In this document: positions 1-9,374 of the stretch, in pieces
Numbering within the stretch: position 1 is the stretch's first letter
Layout: every line of letters begins with the position of its first letter
NCBI RefSeq assembly: GCF_026104355.1
Contig: NZ_CP110535.1
Location: 2,852,001-2,916,000 of the forward strand
Origin: Halomonas sp. BDJS001
GTDB lineage: Bacteria; Pseudomonadota; Gammaproteobacteria; Pseudomonadales; Halomonadaceae
Direction of reading: 5' to 3'
Length of the DNA stretch: 64,000 nt
Program-made: the position numbers and the translations under genes
Notes under the pieces: model-generated
What the model saw: only the letters and a program-made list of their open reading frames with translations
Database searches by the model: none
What the model was told of the DNA's origin: nothing

Positions 1-792
1 CGGTAGGCCGCCACGCTCCAAGAACACATCAAAAACGCCTTCAAGCAGTGTGTAAGACGCAGTCACCAGCGCATCGGCACCGCCCTGCTCATCCAGCAGT
101 TGAACCGCCAAACGCGCCCCTTCGCTGCGCTCATAGTGTGACCCAGTTAGATAGAGCGGCGCTATAGCAGTGCCTTTAAGCGCTGCCTGAAAGCCCGCCC
201 GCCGCTCACAGCTAACCGACAGATCTGGCATCGCCTCTAGCCAGGCAACGCGCTTGGTTGCTGTGCGGATCACCGAGCGCGTCAACGTCTCCGCCGCCTC
301 CTGATCGTTACTCACCACACTGGCAAAGCGCGCCGGATTAAGGCCACGATCCATGCCCACCACGCACCAGCCCTCGTCTACCAGATCAGCATAAAAAGTG
401 TCGTCGCTGGGCAGGCAGCTAGCGGTGATCAACACCTCACAGCGCTGGGCACGCAGCGCCAACGCAAGTGTTCGTTCACTCTCTGCGCAGTCATCCGAGC
501 TTACGATTAGCAGCTGGTAACCCTGCTCCCGTGCGCCCCGCTCCAGACGCTTGGCGAGCCGGGCATAACTGATGTTCTCCAGATCCGGCACGATCAGCCC
601 CAGCAGGCGGCTGGCGCCCCGGCGTAGCGCCGCGGCCTGGGGGTCAATGTGATAGCGGTGTTGACGTACCACCGCCATCACTTTTTCAATCGTCGCTGCA
701 CTGATACGCCGCTGCTCGGCCTGACCATTAATCACGTAGCTAGCGGTCGTGCGCGAGACGCCGGCTAGCCGGGCAATATCGGCAAGTGTCAT
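1..792 (-). CDS. fruR: LacI-family catabolite repressor/activator FruR (Cra), C-terminus cut by window edge
   Basis: DNA-binding regulator of fructose and central carbon genes. The 264 codons visible start with a LacI helix-turn-helix (residues 1-25: TLADIARLAGVSRTTASYVI) followed by the linker and a periplasmic-binding-protein-like effector domain; the reading frame is open through base 1, so the C-terminus lies outside. It is divergent from fruBKA, the standard place for FruR, and the intergenic region carries a perfect Cra-type palindrome. In the family fructose-1-phosphate or fructose-1,6-bisphosphate releases the protein from DNA. The ATG at 792 is chosen because the HTH starts immediately after it. 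Confidence 0.9.
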   Translation of the reverse strand, partial: MTLADIARLAGVSRTTASYVINGQAEQRRISAATIEKVMAVVRQHRYHIDPQAAALRRGASRLLGLIVPDLENISYARLAKRLERGAREQGYQLLIVSSDDCAESERTLALALRAQRCEVLITASCLPSDDTFYADLVDEGWCVVGMDRGLNPARFASVVSNDQEAAETLTRSVIRTATKRVAWLEAMPDLSVSCERRAGFQAALKGTAIAPLYLTGSHYERSEGARLAVQLLDEQGGADALVTASYTLLEGVFDVFLERGGLP

Positions 793-882
793 TGGGGTCT
801 CCCTTAATGTAACCAAGCAGTTTATCAGCAAGTTAGCGCCTACCAGACCAAAGTCTAAAAGCCCAAACCTTGTGTCATTCAG

Positions 883-894
883 TGAATCGATTCA
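883..894. promoter_or_regulatory. Cra/FruR operator, perfect palindrome
   Basis: TGAATCGATTCA is a perfect inverted repeat and matches the known Cra/FruR operator type (TGAAWCGNTTCA-like). It sits between divergent fruR and fruB, about 90 bp from the fruR start and 200 bp from the fruB start. This fits autoregulation plus control of fruBKA. Confidence 0.8.
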
Positions 895-957
895 GCATAG
901 CACTATGCTCAGCTTTAAAAGCACCATACCCAGATTTAATGGCAAGGATAAACCGAC

Positions 958-974
958 TGAAACGGCACGGTTCA
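958..974. promoter_or_regulatory. Possible second FruR half-site pair
   Basis: TGAAACGG, one base, then ACGGTTCA: an imperfect inverted repeat with TGAA/TTCA ends but wider spacing than the consensus operator. It may be a weaker second FruR site. Known FruR targets often carry two sites, but the spacing makes this uncertain. Confidence 0.35.
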
Positions 975-1092
975 TCTCATTGGCATCAACGCCATTACCA
1001 TGATCATTTAACGACGATCACTTTATGTACACGACGCTGCGTCGACGCTGCCCCATTAGTATGCCGACAGTGCGCGTTTACAGGAGAATACT

Positions 1093-3963
1093 ATGTTGAC
1101 ACTCGGCCCCGATGACATCTTGCTAGGCCGCAACGCTGGCAACTGGCAAACCGCGCTGGACAGTGCCGCCGAGGCGCTGGTAGACGCCGGATTGGTTGAG
1201 GCCGAGTACCGCGACGGCCTACACGCCCGGGAGGCGCAATCATCCACATTCCTAGGCAACGCCATTGCAATCCCCCACGGTACGCCGGAAAGCCGCCAGT
1301 ATGTAAAGCAAACGGGCGTGCGCGTGTTGCAGTTTCCCCACGGGGTCGAGTGGCACGACGGCCAGCAGGTGCATGTGCTGGTGACCATTGCCGCTCAAAA
1401 CGATGAGCACCTGGATATTCTGCGCCAGCTCACCCATGTGCTGGATCGCGAAGGGGTTGCTGGGCAGTTGGCTAACGCCAGCTCTGCGGCTGATGTCGCT
1501 CGGCTACTTTCCAAGCCGGCATTGGAGCCGCGCCTGGATGCCGACACCCTGTGCGTCAACTTTCCCGCCCGCGACACACAAGAACTCGCCCTGGCGGCGG
1601 CTGCTCGGTTACGCCAAAGTGGCTGTGTCGATAACAGCTTTATTACCGCCGTTGCCGCAGAGCAGCCAACCTGGCTTGGCAAAGGCATTTGGCTGGCCAG
1701 CAGCGCCCAGGGCGTTAACCAACCCGCGCTTGGGGTCGCCACGCCAGCGGAACAAAGCCTTGAAAGCTCGGGCCATCCGGTGCATGCGCTGTTCTGCCTG
1801 GCCGCCCATGGCGATGCCCACCGCCCACTGCTAGAGCAACTGATGGCGGTGTTAGAGAATGGAGAAAGCCAACGGTTAGTGGGCAAAACCAGCGCCCAGC
1901 TGCTGGCCACTCTGGCGGGTGAAACCGCCAGCACCCAGACCCGCCGGGTTCGGGTGCTTAACCCCCACGGCCTGCACGCCCGCCCCGCAAAACAGCTGGT
2001 ACAAGTTGCCCGTGCCCAGGCCATGCCGATCCTGGCACGATTGGAAGAAGGCAGCGCTACTCCGGTTTCCGCCGCCAGCCTGACCAAAGTGATCGGCCTG
2101 GGCGCCCGCCGCGGTCAATGGCTGGTGCTTTCAGCCGAGGGCGAGCAGGCAAGCGCAGCGCTAGAGGCCGTCGCTGATGCCGTCGAATCGGGGCTGGGAG
2201 AGAAAGTCATGCCCTTTGACGGCGGCTTTAATGGCGCGCAGCAAGCGACCAGCGCTCAACAAAGCGTCGAGCCCCTGGCAGCCGATACGCCCCACGCTGG
2301 GGTGGCCGCTTCACCGGGCTTGGCCATTGCGCCGGTGTTTGTTATTCGTCCGATGCAGTTCGACTACCCCGAGCATGCCAATGACGCTGAACACGAAATC
2401 AGCCGCTTAAACAGTGCGCTGGAAGAGGGCGCTGCCCAACTGGAAACATTGGTGCGTAAGGCACCCGGTGGTGAAGTCGCCGACATTCTCTCCATGCATG
2501 AAGAGATGCTTGACGACCCGGAGCTCCATCACGCGGCAGTTGATGCCATTCGTGAAGGACGCTCGGCGGAAGCAGGCTGGTGGGAAGCGATTGAAACCGC
2601 GGCCCACGCCCAGGAGATGCTCGCCGATCGCCTGCTCGCCGAACGCGCCGCCGACCTGCGTGACGTAGGTCGGCGGGTGCTGGGGGTACTCTGCGATGTG
2701 ACGCTCCCCGAACCGCCGGATCACCCTTATATTTTGGTGATGGATGATATCGGCCCTTCCGATGTGGCCCGTCTGGACACTTCCCGGGTACGCGGCCTGC
2801 TCACCGTTCGCGGAGGCGCTACGGCGCACAGCGCTATTCTGGCCCGCGCCCTGGGCATTCCCGCCGTGGTGGGCGCCGGGCAAGCGGTGATGGCACTGCA
2901 AAACGGAAGCATGATGATTCTGGATGGCGAGCGTGGCCGTGTCACACCGCAGCCTTCAGAGGAGCGCCTGCAGCGCGCCGAGCAGCAGTTGCTCGACCTC
3001 CAGCAACGCGAAGCCGATGCCTGGGAGAGCCGCTTTGAAGTTGCCCAAACCCGCGACGGCCACCGTGTGGAAGTCGCCGCCAACCTGGGCAACACTGCCC
3101 ACGCCGCTGATGCGGTGGAGCGCGGGGCTGAAGCCGTTGGTCTGCTGCGTACCGAATTCCTGTTTATGGCCCACGCCAGCGCCCCGGATTTAGCCACTCA
3201 GATCGGCGAGTATCGTCAGGCAATTGACGCACTCGATGGCCGCCCGCTGGTCGCGCGCACATTAGATGTCGGCGGTGATAAGCCACTGCCCTACTGGCCG
3301 GTACCCCAAGAAGACAACCCTTTCCTGGGGCTACGCGGTATTCGCTTAGCGCTGACACAACCCGAAGTGCTCGAGACCCAATTGCGCGCGCTGTTGATGG
3401 CAGGCAAAGACAGCCCTCTGCGTATCATGCTGCCGATGGTCAAAGATATCGCCGAATTCCGCGTAGTCAAAATCATCTACGACCGCCTACTCCAAGAGAT
3501 CCCTGCTTCCCAGCGCGCCACCGATGTGCAGTTGGGGGTAATGATAGAAATACCCTCAAGCGCGCTGCTGGCGCCCAGCTTAGCTGCCGAGGTGGACTTC
3601 TTCTCGGTAGGCACCAACGATTTGACGCAGTACACCCTGGCGATTGACCGTGGCCACCCGGAACTCTCTGCCCAAGCCGATGGTTTGCACCCCGCAGTGC
3701 TGCGTTTGATTCAAATGACCGTGGCGGCTGCTCATACCCAGGGCAAATGGGTGGGCGTGTGCGGCGAGCTGGCCTCGGATGCCGCAGCCATTCCAGTGCT
3801 GGTCGGACTTGGTGTGGACGAACTTTCTGTTAGCGCACGACAGGTGCCGCTGGTCAAGGCCCGCCTGCGCGAATTTGATTTTGCGGATGCCCAGGCCAGC
3901 GCTCAGTTGGCGCTTTCCCAAGCGACCAGCAATGAAGTGCGCGATGCGCTGGAGGCGCGCTAA
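1093..3963 (+). CDS. fruB: Fructose PTS multiphosphoryl transfer protein FruB (EIIA-HPr-EI fusion)
   Basis: Cytoplasmic phosphorelay protein that passes phosphate from PEP to the fructose permease FruA. At 956 aa it holds three modules in order: EIIA-Fru at residues about 1-145 (phospho-His62 in IPHGT), a linker, HPr at about 283-375 (His295 in NPHGLHARPA), and enzyme I from about 400 to the end (phospho-His579 in GGATAHSA; PEP-binding LRTEFLFM and GTNDLTQY motifs). All three active histidines are present, so the relay looks complete without a separate HPr or EI. Start chosen from AGGAG seven bases upstream. The stop overlaps the fruK start (TAATG). Confidence 0.96.
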   Translation: MLTLGPDDILLGRNAGNWQTALDSAAEALVDAGLVEAEYRDGLHAREAQSSTFLGNAIAIPHGTPESRQYVKQTGVRVLQFPHGVEWHDGQQVHVLVTIAAQNDEHLDILRQLTHVLDREGVAGQLANASSAADVARLLSKPALEPRLDADTLCVNFPARDTQELALAAAARLRQSGCVDNSFITAVAAEQPTWLGKGIWLASSAQGVNQPALGVATPAEQSLESSGHPVHALFCLAAHGDAHRPLLEQLMAVLENGESQRLVGKTSAQLLATLAGETASTQTRRVRVLNPHGLHARPAKQLVQVARAQAMPILARLEEGSATPVSAASLTKVIGLGARRGQWLVLSAEGEQASAALEAVADAVESGLGEKVMPFDGGFNGAQQATSAQQSVEPLAADTPHAGVAASPGLAIAPVFVIRPMQFDYPEHANDAEHEISRLNSALEEGAAQLETLVRKAPGGEVADILSMHEEMLDDPELHHAAVDAIREGRSAEAGWWEAIETAAHAQEMLADRLLAERAADLRDVGRRVLGVLCDVTLPEPPDHPYILVMDDIGPSDVARLDTSRVRGLLTVRGGATAHSAILARALGIPAVVGAGQAVMALQNGSMMILDGERGRVTPQPSEERLQRAEQQLLDLQQREADAWESRFEVAQTRDGHRVEVAANLGNTAHAADAVERGAEAVGLLRTEFLFMAHASAPDLATQIGEYRQAIDALDGRPLVARTLDVGGDKPLPYWPVPQEDNPFLGLRGIRLALTQPEVLETQLRALLMAGKDSPLRIMLPMVKDIAEFRVVKIIYDRLLQEIPASQRATDVQLGVMIEIPSSALLAPSLAAEVDFFSVGTNDLTQYTLAIDRGHPELSAQADGLHPAVLRLIQMTVAAAHTQGKWVGVCGELASDAAAIPVLVGLGVDELSVSARQVPLVKARLREFDFADAQASAQLALSQATSNEVRDALEAR

Positions 3964-4934
3964 TGGCCCGCGTGCTGTGCATTACTCTGAATCCGGCGCT
4001 GGATTTGGCGTTTAACCTCGATGCACTGGTGTTGGGCAGTGTCAACCGCCCCACCTGGGCGCAGTTAGAAGCGGCGGGCAAAGGCGTTAACGTTGCCCGC
4101 GTATTGGCGGGCCTTGGCCACGACGTCACTGTTAGCGGTTTTTTAGGTAGCGATAACGATGCTCCCTTTCAATTGGCCTTTGCCAAGCATGCCTTAGCCG
4201 ATGCCTTTGTGCGCGTACCGGGGGAAACCCGCATTAACGCCAAAATTGCGGAACAGAGCGGCCGAGTTACCGATATTAACGGCCCCGGCATGCCCATTGA
4301 CGCCAAGCATTTGCAGGCGCTGATCGACACGTTGGATGGCGAGCTTGCCAGCGCGATGCCACCGCAAGCCGTCGTCGTCGCGGGCAGCCTGCCCCCAGGG
4401 CTTTCCGTGGACGATTTTAGCGCGCTGTTAAGCCACTTAAACGCCAGCGGCGTGCCTTTGTGGGTGGACACCAGCGGCCCGGCACTCAATGCGGCCATAG
4501 CGGCCCACCCTGCAGGGGTGAAGCCCAATGAAAATGAACTGGCCGAGTGGGCGGGCGAAGACATGGCATCTTCCGATGCACGTTTGAAAGCTGCTAAGCG
4601 CTTGCATGAAAGCGGCATCGCCAATGCGCTGATTTCAGCGGGTGCCGAAGGGGTCTTGTGGGTTAACGCTCAAGGTGCCTGGCACGCCACACCTCCTAAG
4701 GTTACCGCGACGAATACCGTTTGCGCTGGCGATACCTTTGTTGCGGGTATGCTCCACGGCTTGCTTAACCAGCAAGACGCTGAACAGACGCTGCGCTTTG
4801 CTACCGCGCTCTCGGCCGAGGCCGTGCGCCACGTTGGCGTGGGCACCCCCCACGCTGCCGATTTCGATTCACTCCAACAACACACCCGGATACGGCGTCT
4901 TGACGACACCATCACCGAGGGAGCCACGCTATGA
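3963..4934 (+). CDS. fruK: 1-phosphofructokinase
   Basis: PfkB/ribokinase-fold kinase that converts fructose-1-phosphate, the product of FruA import, to fructose-1,6-bisphosphate using ATP. At 323 aa it has the N-terminal glycine-rich GKGVNVARVLAGLG motif (about residues 39-52) and the C-terminal anion-hole motif with catalytic Asp (TVCAGDTFVAGM); the first Gly of the usual GAGD is Cys here. It overlaps fruB by one base and fruA by four (ATGA), so the three genes are translationally coupled. Confidence 0.95.
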   Translation: MARVLCITLNPALDLAFNLDALVLGSVNRPTWAQLEAAGKGVNVARVLAGLGHDVTVSGFLGSDNDAPFQLAFAKHALADAFVRVPGETRINAKIAEQSGRVTDINGPGMPIDAKHLQALIDTLDGELASAMPPQAVVVAGSLPPGLSVDDFSALLSHLNASGVPLWVDTSGPALNAAIAAHPAGVKPNENELAEWAGEDMASSDARLKAAKRLHESGIANALISAGAEGVLWVNAQGAWHATPPKVTATNTVCAGDTFVAGMLHGLLNQQDAEQTLRFATALSAEAVRHVGVGTPHAADFDSLQQHTRIRRLDDTITEGATL

Positions 4935-6664
4935 ATATTATTCTGATTACCGCCTGCCCCAGCGGCATGGCGACCACCTTCCTCGCGGCCAAGCGCCTGG
5001 AACAAGCCGCCCAGCGCCAAGGCTGGTCGGCACATGTGGAAATGCACGGCGAAGTCGCGCCGCTCCAGGCCGCTACTGCCGAGCAGATTGCCAATGCCGA
5101 TTTGATCGTGGTCGCCGCCGATCACGTGCCTGCCCCAGAGCGCTTTGAAGGTAAGCGGCTATTCCAAGCGCCGATTGCCAGTGCACTCCCCGACCCCAGC
5201 GCTTTTCTAGCCCAGGCTAAGCGTGAAGCGCCGATTTATAGCGCGCCTGCCGCCTCTAGCACATCTACCGCTGCAAGCAGCGCGGGTGGCAAGAAAATCG
5301 TTGCCGTCACCGCCTGCCCCACCGGCGTGGCGCATACGTTTATGGCCGCCGAAGCACTAGCAGAGGCAGGCAAAGCCATGGGCCATGCCATTCGCGTGGA
5401 AACCCAAGGCTCGGTGGGTGCACAAGATAAATTGACCGAAGACGAGATCGCCGACGCCGACGTGGTCGTGCTGGCCTGCGATATCGACGTTGACCCTACG
5501 CGGTTTGCCGGCAAGCGCATCTACCGCACCTCGACGGGCAACGCGCTGAAAAAGCCGCGCCCCACCCTTGAAGCTGCGCTCAGCGAGGCCGCCATAGAGA
5601 GTGGCAGCAGCAGTGCGGGCAGCGCTAATAAGAGCGTCAAAGAGAAAGGCATTTATAAGCACCTGCTCACCGGTGTTTCCTTTATGCTGCCGATGGTGGT
5701 GGCGGGCGGCCTGCTGATTGCACTCTCCTTTGTGTTCGGCATTGAAGCCTTTGAGCAGGAAGGCACCCTGGCCGCCGCGCTGATGCAGATCGGCGGCGGC
5801 ACCGCCTTTGCGCTGATGATTCCCGTGCTGGCCGGCTACATCGCCTACTCCATCGCCGATCGCCCCGGCATCGCGCCGGGTATGATTGGCGGCATGCTGG
5901 CAGCCAATATCGGCTCCGGCTTTATCGGCGGTATTTTGGCCGGTTTCCTGGCGGGCTACGTGGCGCTGGCGGTGACACGCTACGTCAAACTGCCCTCTAG
6001 CGTTGAGTCACTCAAACCGATTCTGATTATTCCGCTGGTCGCTAGCTTGGTTACCGGCTTGACCATGATCTACGTGATTGGCGAACCCGTTGCGGCACTG
6101 CTTAGTGCCCTGACCAGCTTCCTGGAATCCATGGGCTCTACCAACGCGGTGCTATTAGGCATTCTGCTGGGCGCGATGATGTGCTTTGACCTGGGCGGCC
6201 CGGTCAACAAGGCCGCGTACACCTTTGGCGTGGGCTTGCTGGCCTCTGAAACCTACGGCCCTATGGCGGCGATTATGGCCGCGGGTATGGTGCCTGCCAT
6301 TGGTATGGGGATTGCCAGCTTTGTCGCGCGCAACAAGTTCTCTGCGCCGGAACGCGAAGCAGGCAAAGCATCTTTTGTACTAGGCCTCTGCTTTATCAGT
6401 GAAGGCGCGATCCCCTTCGCGGCCAAAGACCCGCTGCGAGTCATTCCGGCTTGTATCGCTGGTGGGGCGCTAACCGGCGCGCTCTCTATGCTGGTGGGTG
6501 CCAAATTGATGGCGCCCCATGGTGGCATCTTCGTACTGCTGATTCCCAACGCCATTACCCCGGTACTGCTCTACCTTGGCGCGATTGTAGCTGGCTCGTT
6601 GGTGACGGGTTTAAGCTATGCGTTTATCAAGCGCGGCGCGGCACAAGTCGCCGTCGCTACTTAA
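4931..6664 (+). CDS. fruA: PTS fructose permease, EIIB'BC
   Basis: Inner-membrane fructose transporter that phosphorylates the sugar at C1 during uptake. 577 aa: an N-terminal EIIB' domain (residues 1-105), a second EIIB domain (about 118-215, phosphocysteine in VTACPTGVAHTF), a Ser/Ala-rich linker and an EIIC membrane domain (about 240-575) with many hydrophobic segments. The first domain also keeps a Cys in ITACPSGMATTF, whereas in the E. coli protein the B' domain lacks it. Last gene of fruBKA, overlapping fruK by ATGA. Confidence 0.95.
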   Translation: MNIILITACPSGMATTFLAAKRLEQAAQRQGWSAHVEMHGEVAPLQAATAEQIANADLIVVAADHVPAPERFEGKRLFQAPIASALPDPSAFLAQAKREAPIYSAPAASSTSTAASSAGGKKIVAVTACPTGVAHTFMAAEALAEAGKAMGHAIRVETQGSVGAQDKLTEDEIADADVVVLACDIDVDPTRFAGKRIYRTSTGNALKKPRPTLEAALSEAAIESGSSSAGSANKSVKEKGIYKHLLTGVSFMLPMVVAGGLLIALSFVFGIEAFEQEGTLAAALMQIGGGTAFALMIPVLAGYIAYSIADRPGIAPGMIGGMLAANIGSGFIGGILAGFLAGYVALAVTRYVKLPSSVESLKPILIIPLVASLVTGLTMIYVIGEPVAALLSALTSFLESMGSTNAVLLGILLGAMMCFDLGGPVNKAAYTFGVGLLASETYGPMAAIMAAGMVPAIGMGIASFVARNKFSAPEREAGKASFVLGLCFISEGAIPFAAKDPLRVIPACIAGGALTGALSMLVGAKLMAPHGGIFVLLIPNAITPVLLYLGAIVAGSLVTGLSYAFIKRGAAQVAVAT

Positions 6665-6685
6665 GCTTTAAGCCATTAGTGAAGG

Positions 6686-6703
6686 GCAGGCGAACATGCC
6701 TGC
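6686..6703 (+). terminator. Possible weak terminator after fruA
   Basis: Inverted repeat GCAGGC / GCCTGC with a six-base loop, 21 bases after the fruA stop. It is followed by TCTCTTA, not a real T-run, so it may be only a 3' stabilising hairpin. Confidence 0.35.
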
Positions 6704-6849
6704 TCTCTTAAATACGTCGCTTTACGCATTTAATCTCTGTTCACAGCACCTATACCCTCTACTCTTTGTCATTTTTTATGTAGTATTTTTACATAGCCTA
6801 CTTTTTCGATTTTGATCACCTAATTCATCTATAACAAACGGATCGCCCT

Positions 6850-8517
6850 ATGTTTCAGCTCACCCGTAGTGTTACCTGGCAGGCGCTTGACCGCCTGCGC
6901 GACAAAACCGCCAACGACCGCATTCGTGACTATTTCACCAATGACCCGCAGCGCTTTGAGAAAATGAGTTTACGGGTGGGTGGTCTGTTTCTTGACTACT
7001 CCAAGCACCACGTCTCCGATGAAGTGCTTACCAAGCTGATTGAGCTAGCCGACCACTCCGCCCTGGTACAGCGCCGGGCACAGATGTTCTCCGGGGATAT
7101 TATCAACGTTACGGAAAACCGCCCGGTACTGCATACGGCTCTGCGTCACTTAGGCGATGAGCCAGTGTATGTAGATGGTGAAGACGTGATGCCAGAGATC
7201 ACCCGCACTCGTGAGCAGATCAAGCTGTTCTCCGAGGCGGTGCGCAGCGGTGAATGGAAAGGCTACAGCGGCAAACGCATTAAAGACGTGGTCAATATCG
7301 GTATTGGCGGCTCGGATCTTGGCCCCAACATGGCGGTGCGCGCCCTGTTAAAATACCGCCACCCGGAGCTGCACTTCCACTTCGTTTCCAACGTGGACGG
7401 CACCCATATACAGAAAGTGCTTTCGCGCCTAGACCCTGCCACTACGCTGTTTATCGTTTCCACTAAGACCTTCTCTACCCAAGAGACGCTGCTCAACGCT
7501 AAAACTGCGCGGCGCTGGTTTCTGGAGAATGCCGGGGAAGACGCCGACGTGGGCGCACACTTTATTGCTGCATCGACCAACCGCAAAGCGGCCATGGAGT
7601 TCGGCATTCGTGAAGAAAACGTTTTCGAGTTCTGGGCCTGGGTGGGCGGGCGCTACTCCATGTGGTCGTCCATCGGGCTGCCGATTGCGCTTTCGATCGG
7701 TTTCGAAGGCTTTATCGAGCTGCTGGAAGGCGCTCATGAGATGGATAACCATTTCATTAACGCGCCCTTCTCGCAAAACATGCCGGTGCTGATGGCGCTG
7801 ATTGGTATTTGGTACATCAACTTTATTGGTGCCGAAACTCAAGCCATCGTGCCCTACGACCAGGCGCTGAACCAACTGCCCTCTTTCCTGCAGCAGCTGG
7901 ATATGGAGTCTAACGGCAAATCGGTGGATATTTTCGGCCACCCGGTGAACTATAAAACCGGCCCGATTGTGTGGGGCCAAACCGGCTCCAACGGCCAGCA
8001 CGCCTTCTTCCAGTTGCTGCATCAGGGCACCCGCTACGTACCCATCGACTTTATCGCCTCGCTCAAGCCCGAGCCTGGCGTGGAAGACCACCACTTCGCC
8101 CTGCTGACCAATATGCTCGCCCAAGCCAACGCCTTTATGGAAGGCAGCCAGGGAGACAGCAAAGAGCTCAGCCAGCACGACCCCTACAGCTGCCCCGGCA
8201 ACCGCCCTTCCAGCACCCTGCTACTGGACGAGCTAACGCCGAAAAATCTGGGGGCACTAATCGCGCTCTATGAGCACAAGGTGTTTGTCCAAGGCGTCAT
8301 CTGGAACATCAACTCCTTTGACCAGTGGGGTGTGCAGCTTGGCAAGCGCATCGCCGGTGAAATCAGCGAACGCATCGACACCAACGCCGCCGATTTCGAC
8401 GCCTCCACTCAAGGCCTGCTGGAACTGGTGCGCGCCCACTTCCCCAATGGCAGCAGCGGCGAGAAAGAGAGCGCCTCAGGGAGTGCCGATAAGAAGCCTG
8501 TCAAGAAGAAGCGTTAG
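6850..8517 (+). CDS. pgi: Glucose-6-phosphate isomerase
   Basis: Cytoplasmic enzyme that interconverts glucose-6-phosphate and fructose-6-phosphate. 555 aa, the usual family length, with both family signatures: GGRYSMWSSIGLPIALS in the middle and the C-terminal WNINSFDQWGVQLGK. The substrate-binding GIGGSDLGP loop and the STKTFST phosphate-binding segment are also visible. The tail is Ser/Lys-rich. It lies 185 bp after fruA on the same strand, so it probably has its own promoter, and ends at a strong intrinsic terminator. Confidence 0.97.
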   Translation: MFQLTRSVTWQALDRLRDKTANDRIRDYFTNDPQRFEKMSLRVGGLFLDYSKHHVSDEVLTKLIELADHSALVQRRAQMFSGDIINVTENRPVLHTALRHLGDEPVYVDGEDVMPEITRTREQIKLFSEAVRSGEWKGYSGKRIKDVVNIGIGGSDLGPNMAVRALLKYRHPELHFHFVSNVDGTHIQKVLSRLDPATTLFIVSTKTFSTQETLLNAKTARRWFLENAGEDADVGAHFIAASTNRKAAMEFGIREENVFEFWAWVGGRYSMWSSIGLPIALSIGFEGFIELLEGAHEMDNHFINAPFSQNMPVLMALIGIWYINFIGAETQAIVPYDQALNQLPSFLQQLDMESNGKSVDIFGHPVNYKTGPIVWGQTGSNGQHAFFQLLHQGTRYVPIDFIASLKPEPGVEDHHFALLTNMLAQANAFMEGSQGDSKELSQHDPYSCPGNRPSSTLLLDELTPKNLGALIALYEHKVFVQGVIWNINSFDQWGVQLGKRIAGEISERIDTNAADFDASTQGLLELVRAHFPNGSSGEKESASGSADKKPVKKKR

Positions 8518-8546
8518 GCTAGGTCGGTAAACGGTAGAAAAACGAA

Positions 8547-8578
8547 CGCCTTGGTTTGAGAGAACCAAGGCGCTTTTT
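8547..8578 (+). terminator. Intrinsic terminator of pgi
   Basis: Perfect 10-bp stem CGCCTTGGTT / AACCAAGGCG with a six-base loop, then CTTTTT. It begins 30 bases after the pgi stop and probably also limits read-through into the opposing Fic gene. Confidence 0.9.
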
Positions 8579-8600
8579 ATTATGTGCACCATTCCACTTA

Positions 8601-9314
8601 TTAACCAATTGGCAAGTCGAACTTAAAATTTTTGATGATTTTCGGCTCTAGGCAGCTGCGTAGAAACGCATTCATAGGCGCCATATCATTCGATGAGTAA
8701 AAATCCATCATCAAGGTATTGAACTCTTGCTGGCGCTTGGCCGGCACATTAATAATCGGGAATCCATATGCCAGCAAAATGCCGTTCATCATAAATCGGC
8801 CGGTGCGCTTATTAACGTCCCAAAAGAATTGTGCCCTAGCCATCTGAAGAAAAGCAGTGATGGCTTGATCGTAACTATCCTCTTCTCTCTCTACCTGCCG
8901 CTGAACCTCTTGCCATCTAGCATCAAGCTCGTCAGGCGCGGGCGGCTCATAGTCAGAACCTGCGATCGTTACATAACCAGAACGAAATTTGCCCCACTCC
9001 AAGGCCTCTTCCTTGCCTGCAATGGCATGGATGTCTAGGGCGGTGTGCTTATCAAAGCGAAATTGGCCTTTATCGACTAGCGTGAATATATGCTCCCAAG
9101 CTTTTGCCTGGTTGATCGCCATATTCTGATCACTGATTTTATGGCCGCCAACGGTTATACCCTCCAGGATCGTCTGAACCTCCGGCAGCGTCATAGCTAC
9201 CCCTTCCAGGTTCACCGCGTCGTATACCAAAGCAGGCACATCCCGCACCGCCAGTTGCCTAGCCAAGCGAACATTAGGCTTCATGTTCCACTGTTTATCA
9301 TGTGCTGTTGCCAT
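8601..9314 (-). CDS. Fic-family protein with degenerate catalytic motif
   Basis: 237-aa protein of the Fic/Doc fold, whose active members transfer AMP or another nucleotide-derived group to target proteins. The core loop at residues 162-173 reads QFFWDVNKRTGR. It aligns with the canonical HxFxx(G/A)N(G/K)R, but the catalytic His is Gln162 and the Gly is Val; the FWD, NKR and GR residues are kept. An N-terminal LEG (Glu37) resembles the inhibitory-helix glutamate of class II Fic proteins. No partner antitoxin is next to it. It may be inactive as an AMPylase, or may use another chemistry. Confidence 0.82.
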   Translation of the reverse strand: MATAHDKQWNMKPNVRLARQLAVRDVPALVYDAVNLEGVAMTLPEVQTILEGITVGGHKISDQNMAINQAKAWEHIFTLVDKGQFRFDKHTALDIHAIAGKEEALEWGKFRSGYVTIAGSDYEPPAPDELDARWQEVQRQVEREEDSYDQAITAFLQMARAQFFWDVNKRTGRFMMNGILLAYGFPIINVPAKRQQEFNTLMMDFYSSNDMAPMNAFLRSCLEPKIIKNFKFDLPIG

Positions 9315-9374
9315 GGGGCCGTGTCTCTTATTCAGTCAACTAAGTCAGTATATCGCTAGAAGTGAATGGTTAGA

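Larger units (their letters stand above)
793..1092. promoter_or_regulatory. fruR-fruB divergent control region
   Basis: A 300-bp gene-free stretch between the divergent fruR and fruB starts. It contains a perfect 12-bp Cra-type palindrome (883-894), an imperfect second inverted repeat (958-974) and, directly before fruB, a Shine-Dalgarno AGGAG at 1082-1086. I could not fix the -10/-35 boxes with confidence. Open frames here are short and lack a ribosome-binding site. Confidence 0.7.

Noticed and set aside
1395-2087. 230-codon minus-strand frame opposite fruB
   Set aside because: Shadow of fruB; low-complexity Ser/Arg/Ala composition.
7429-8178. 249-codon minus-strand frame opposite pgi
   Set aside because: Antisense to the core of pgi, which has full motifs; no independent signal.
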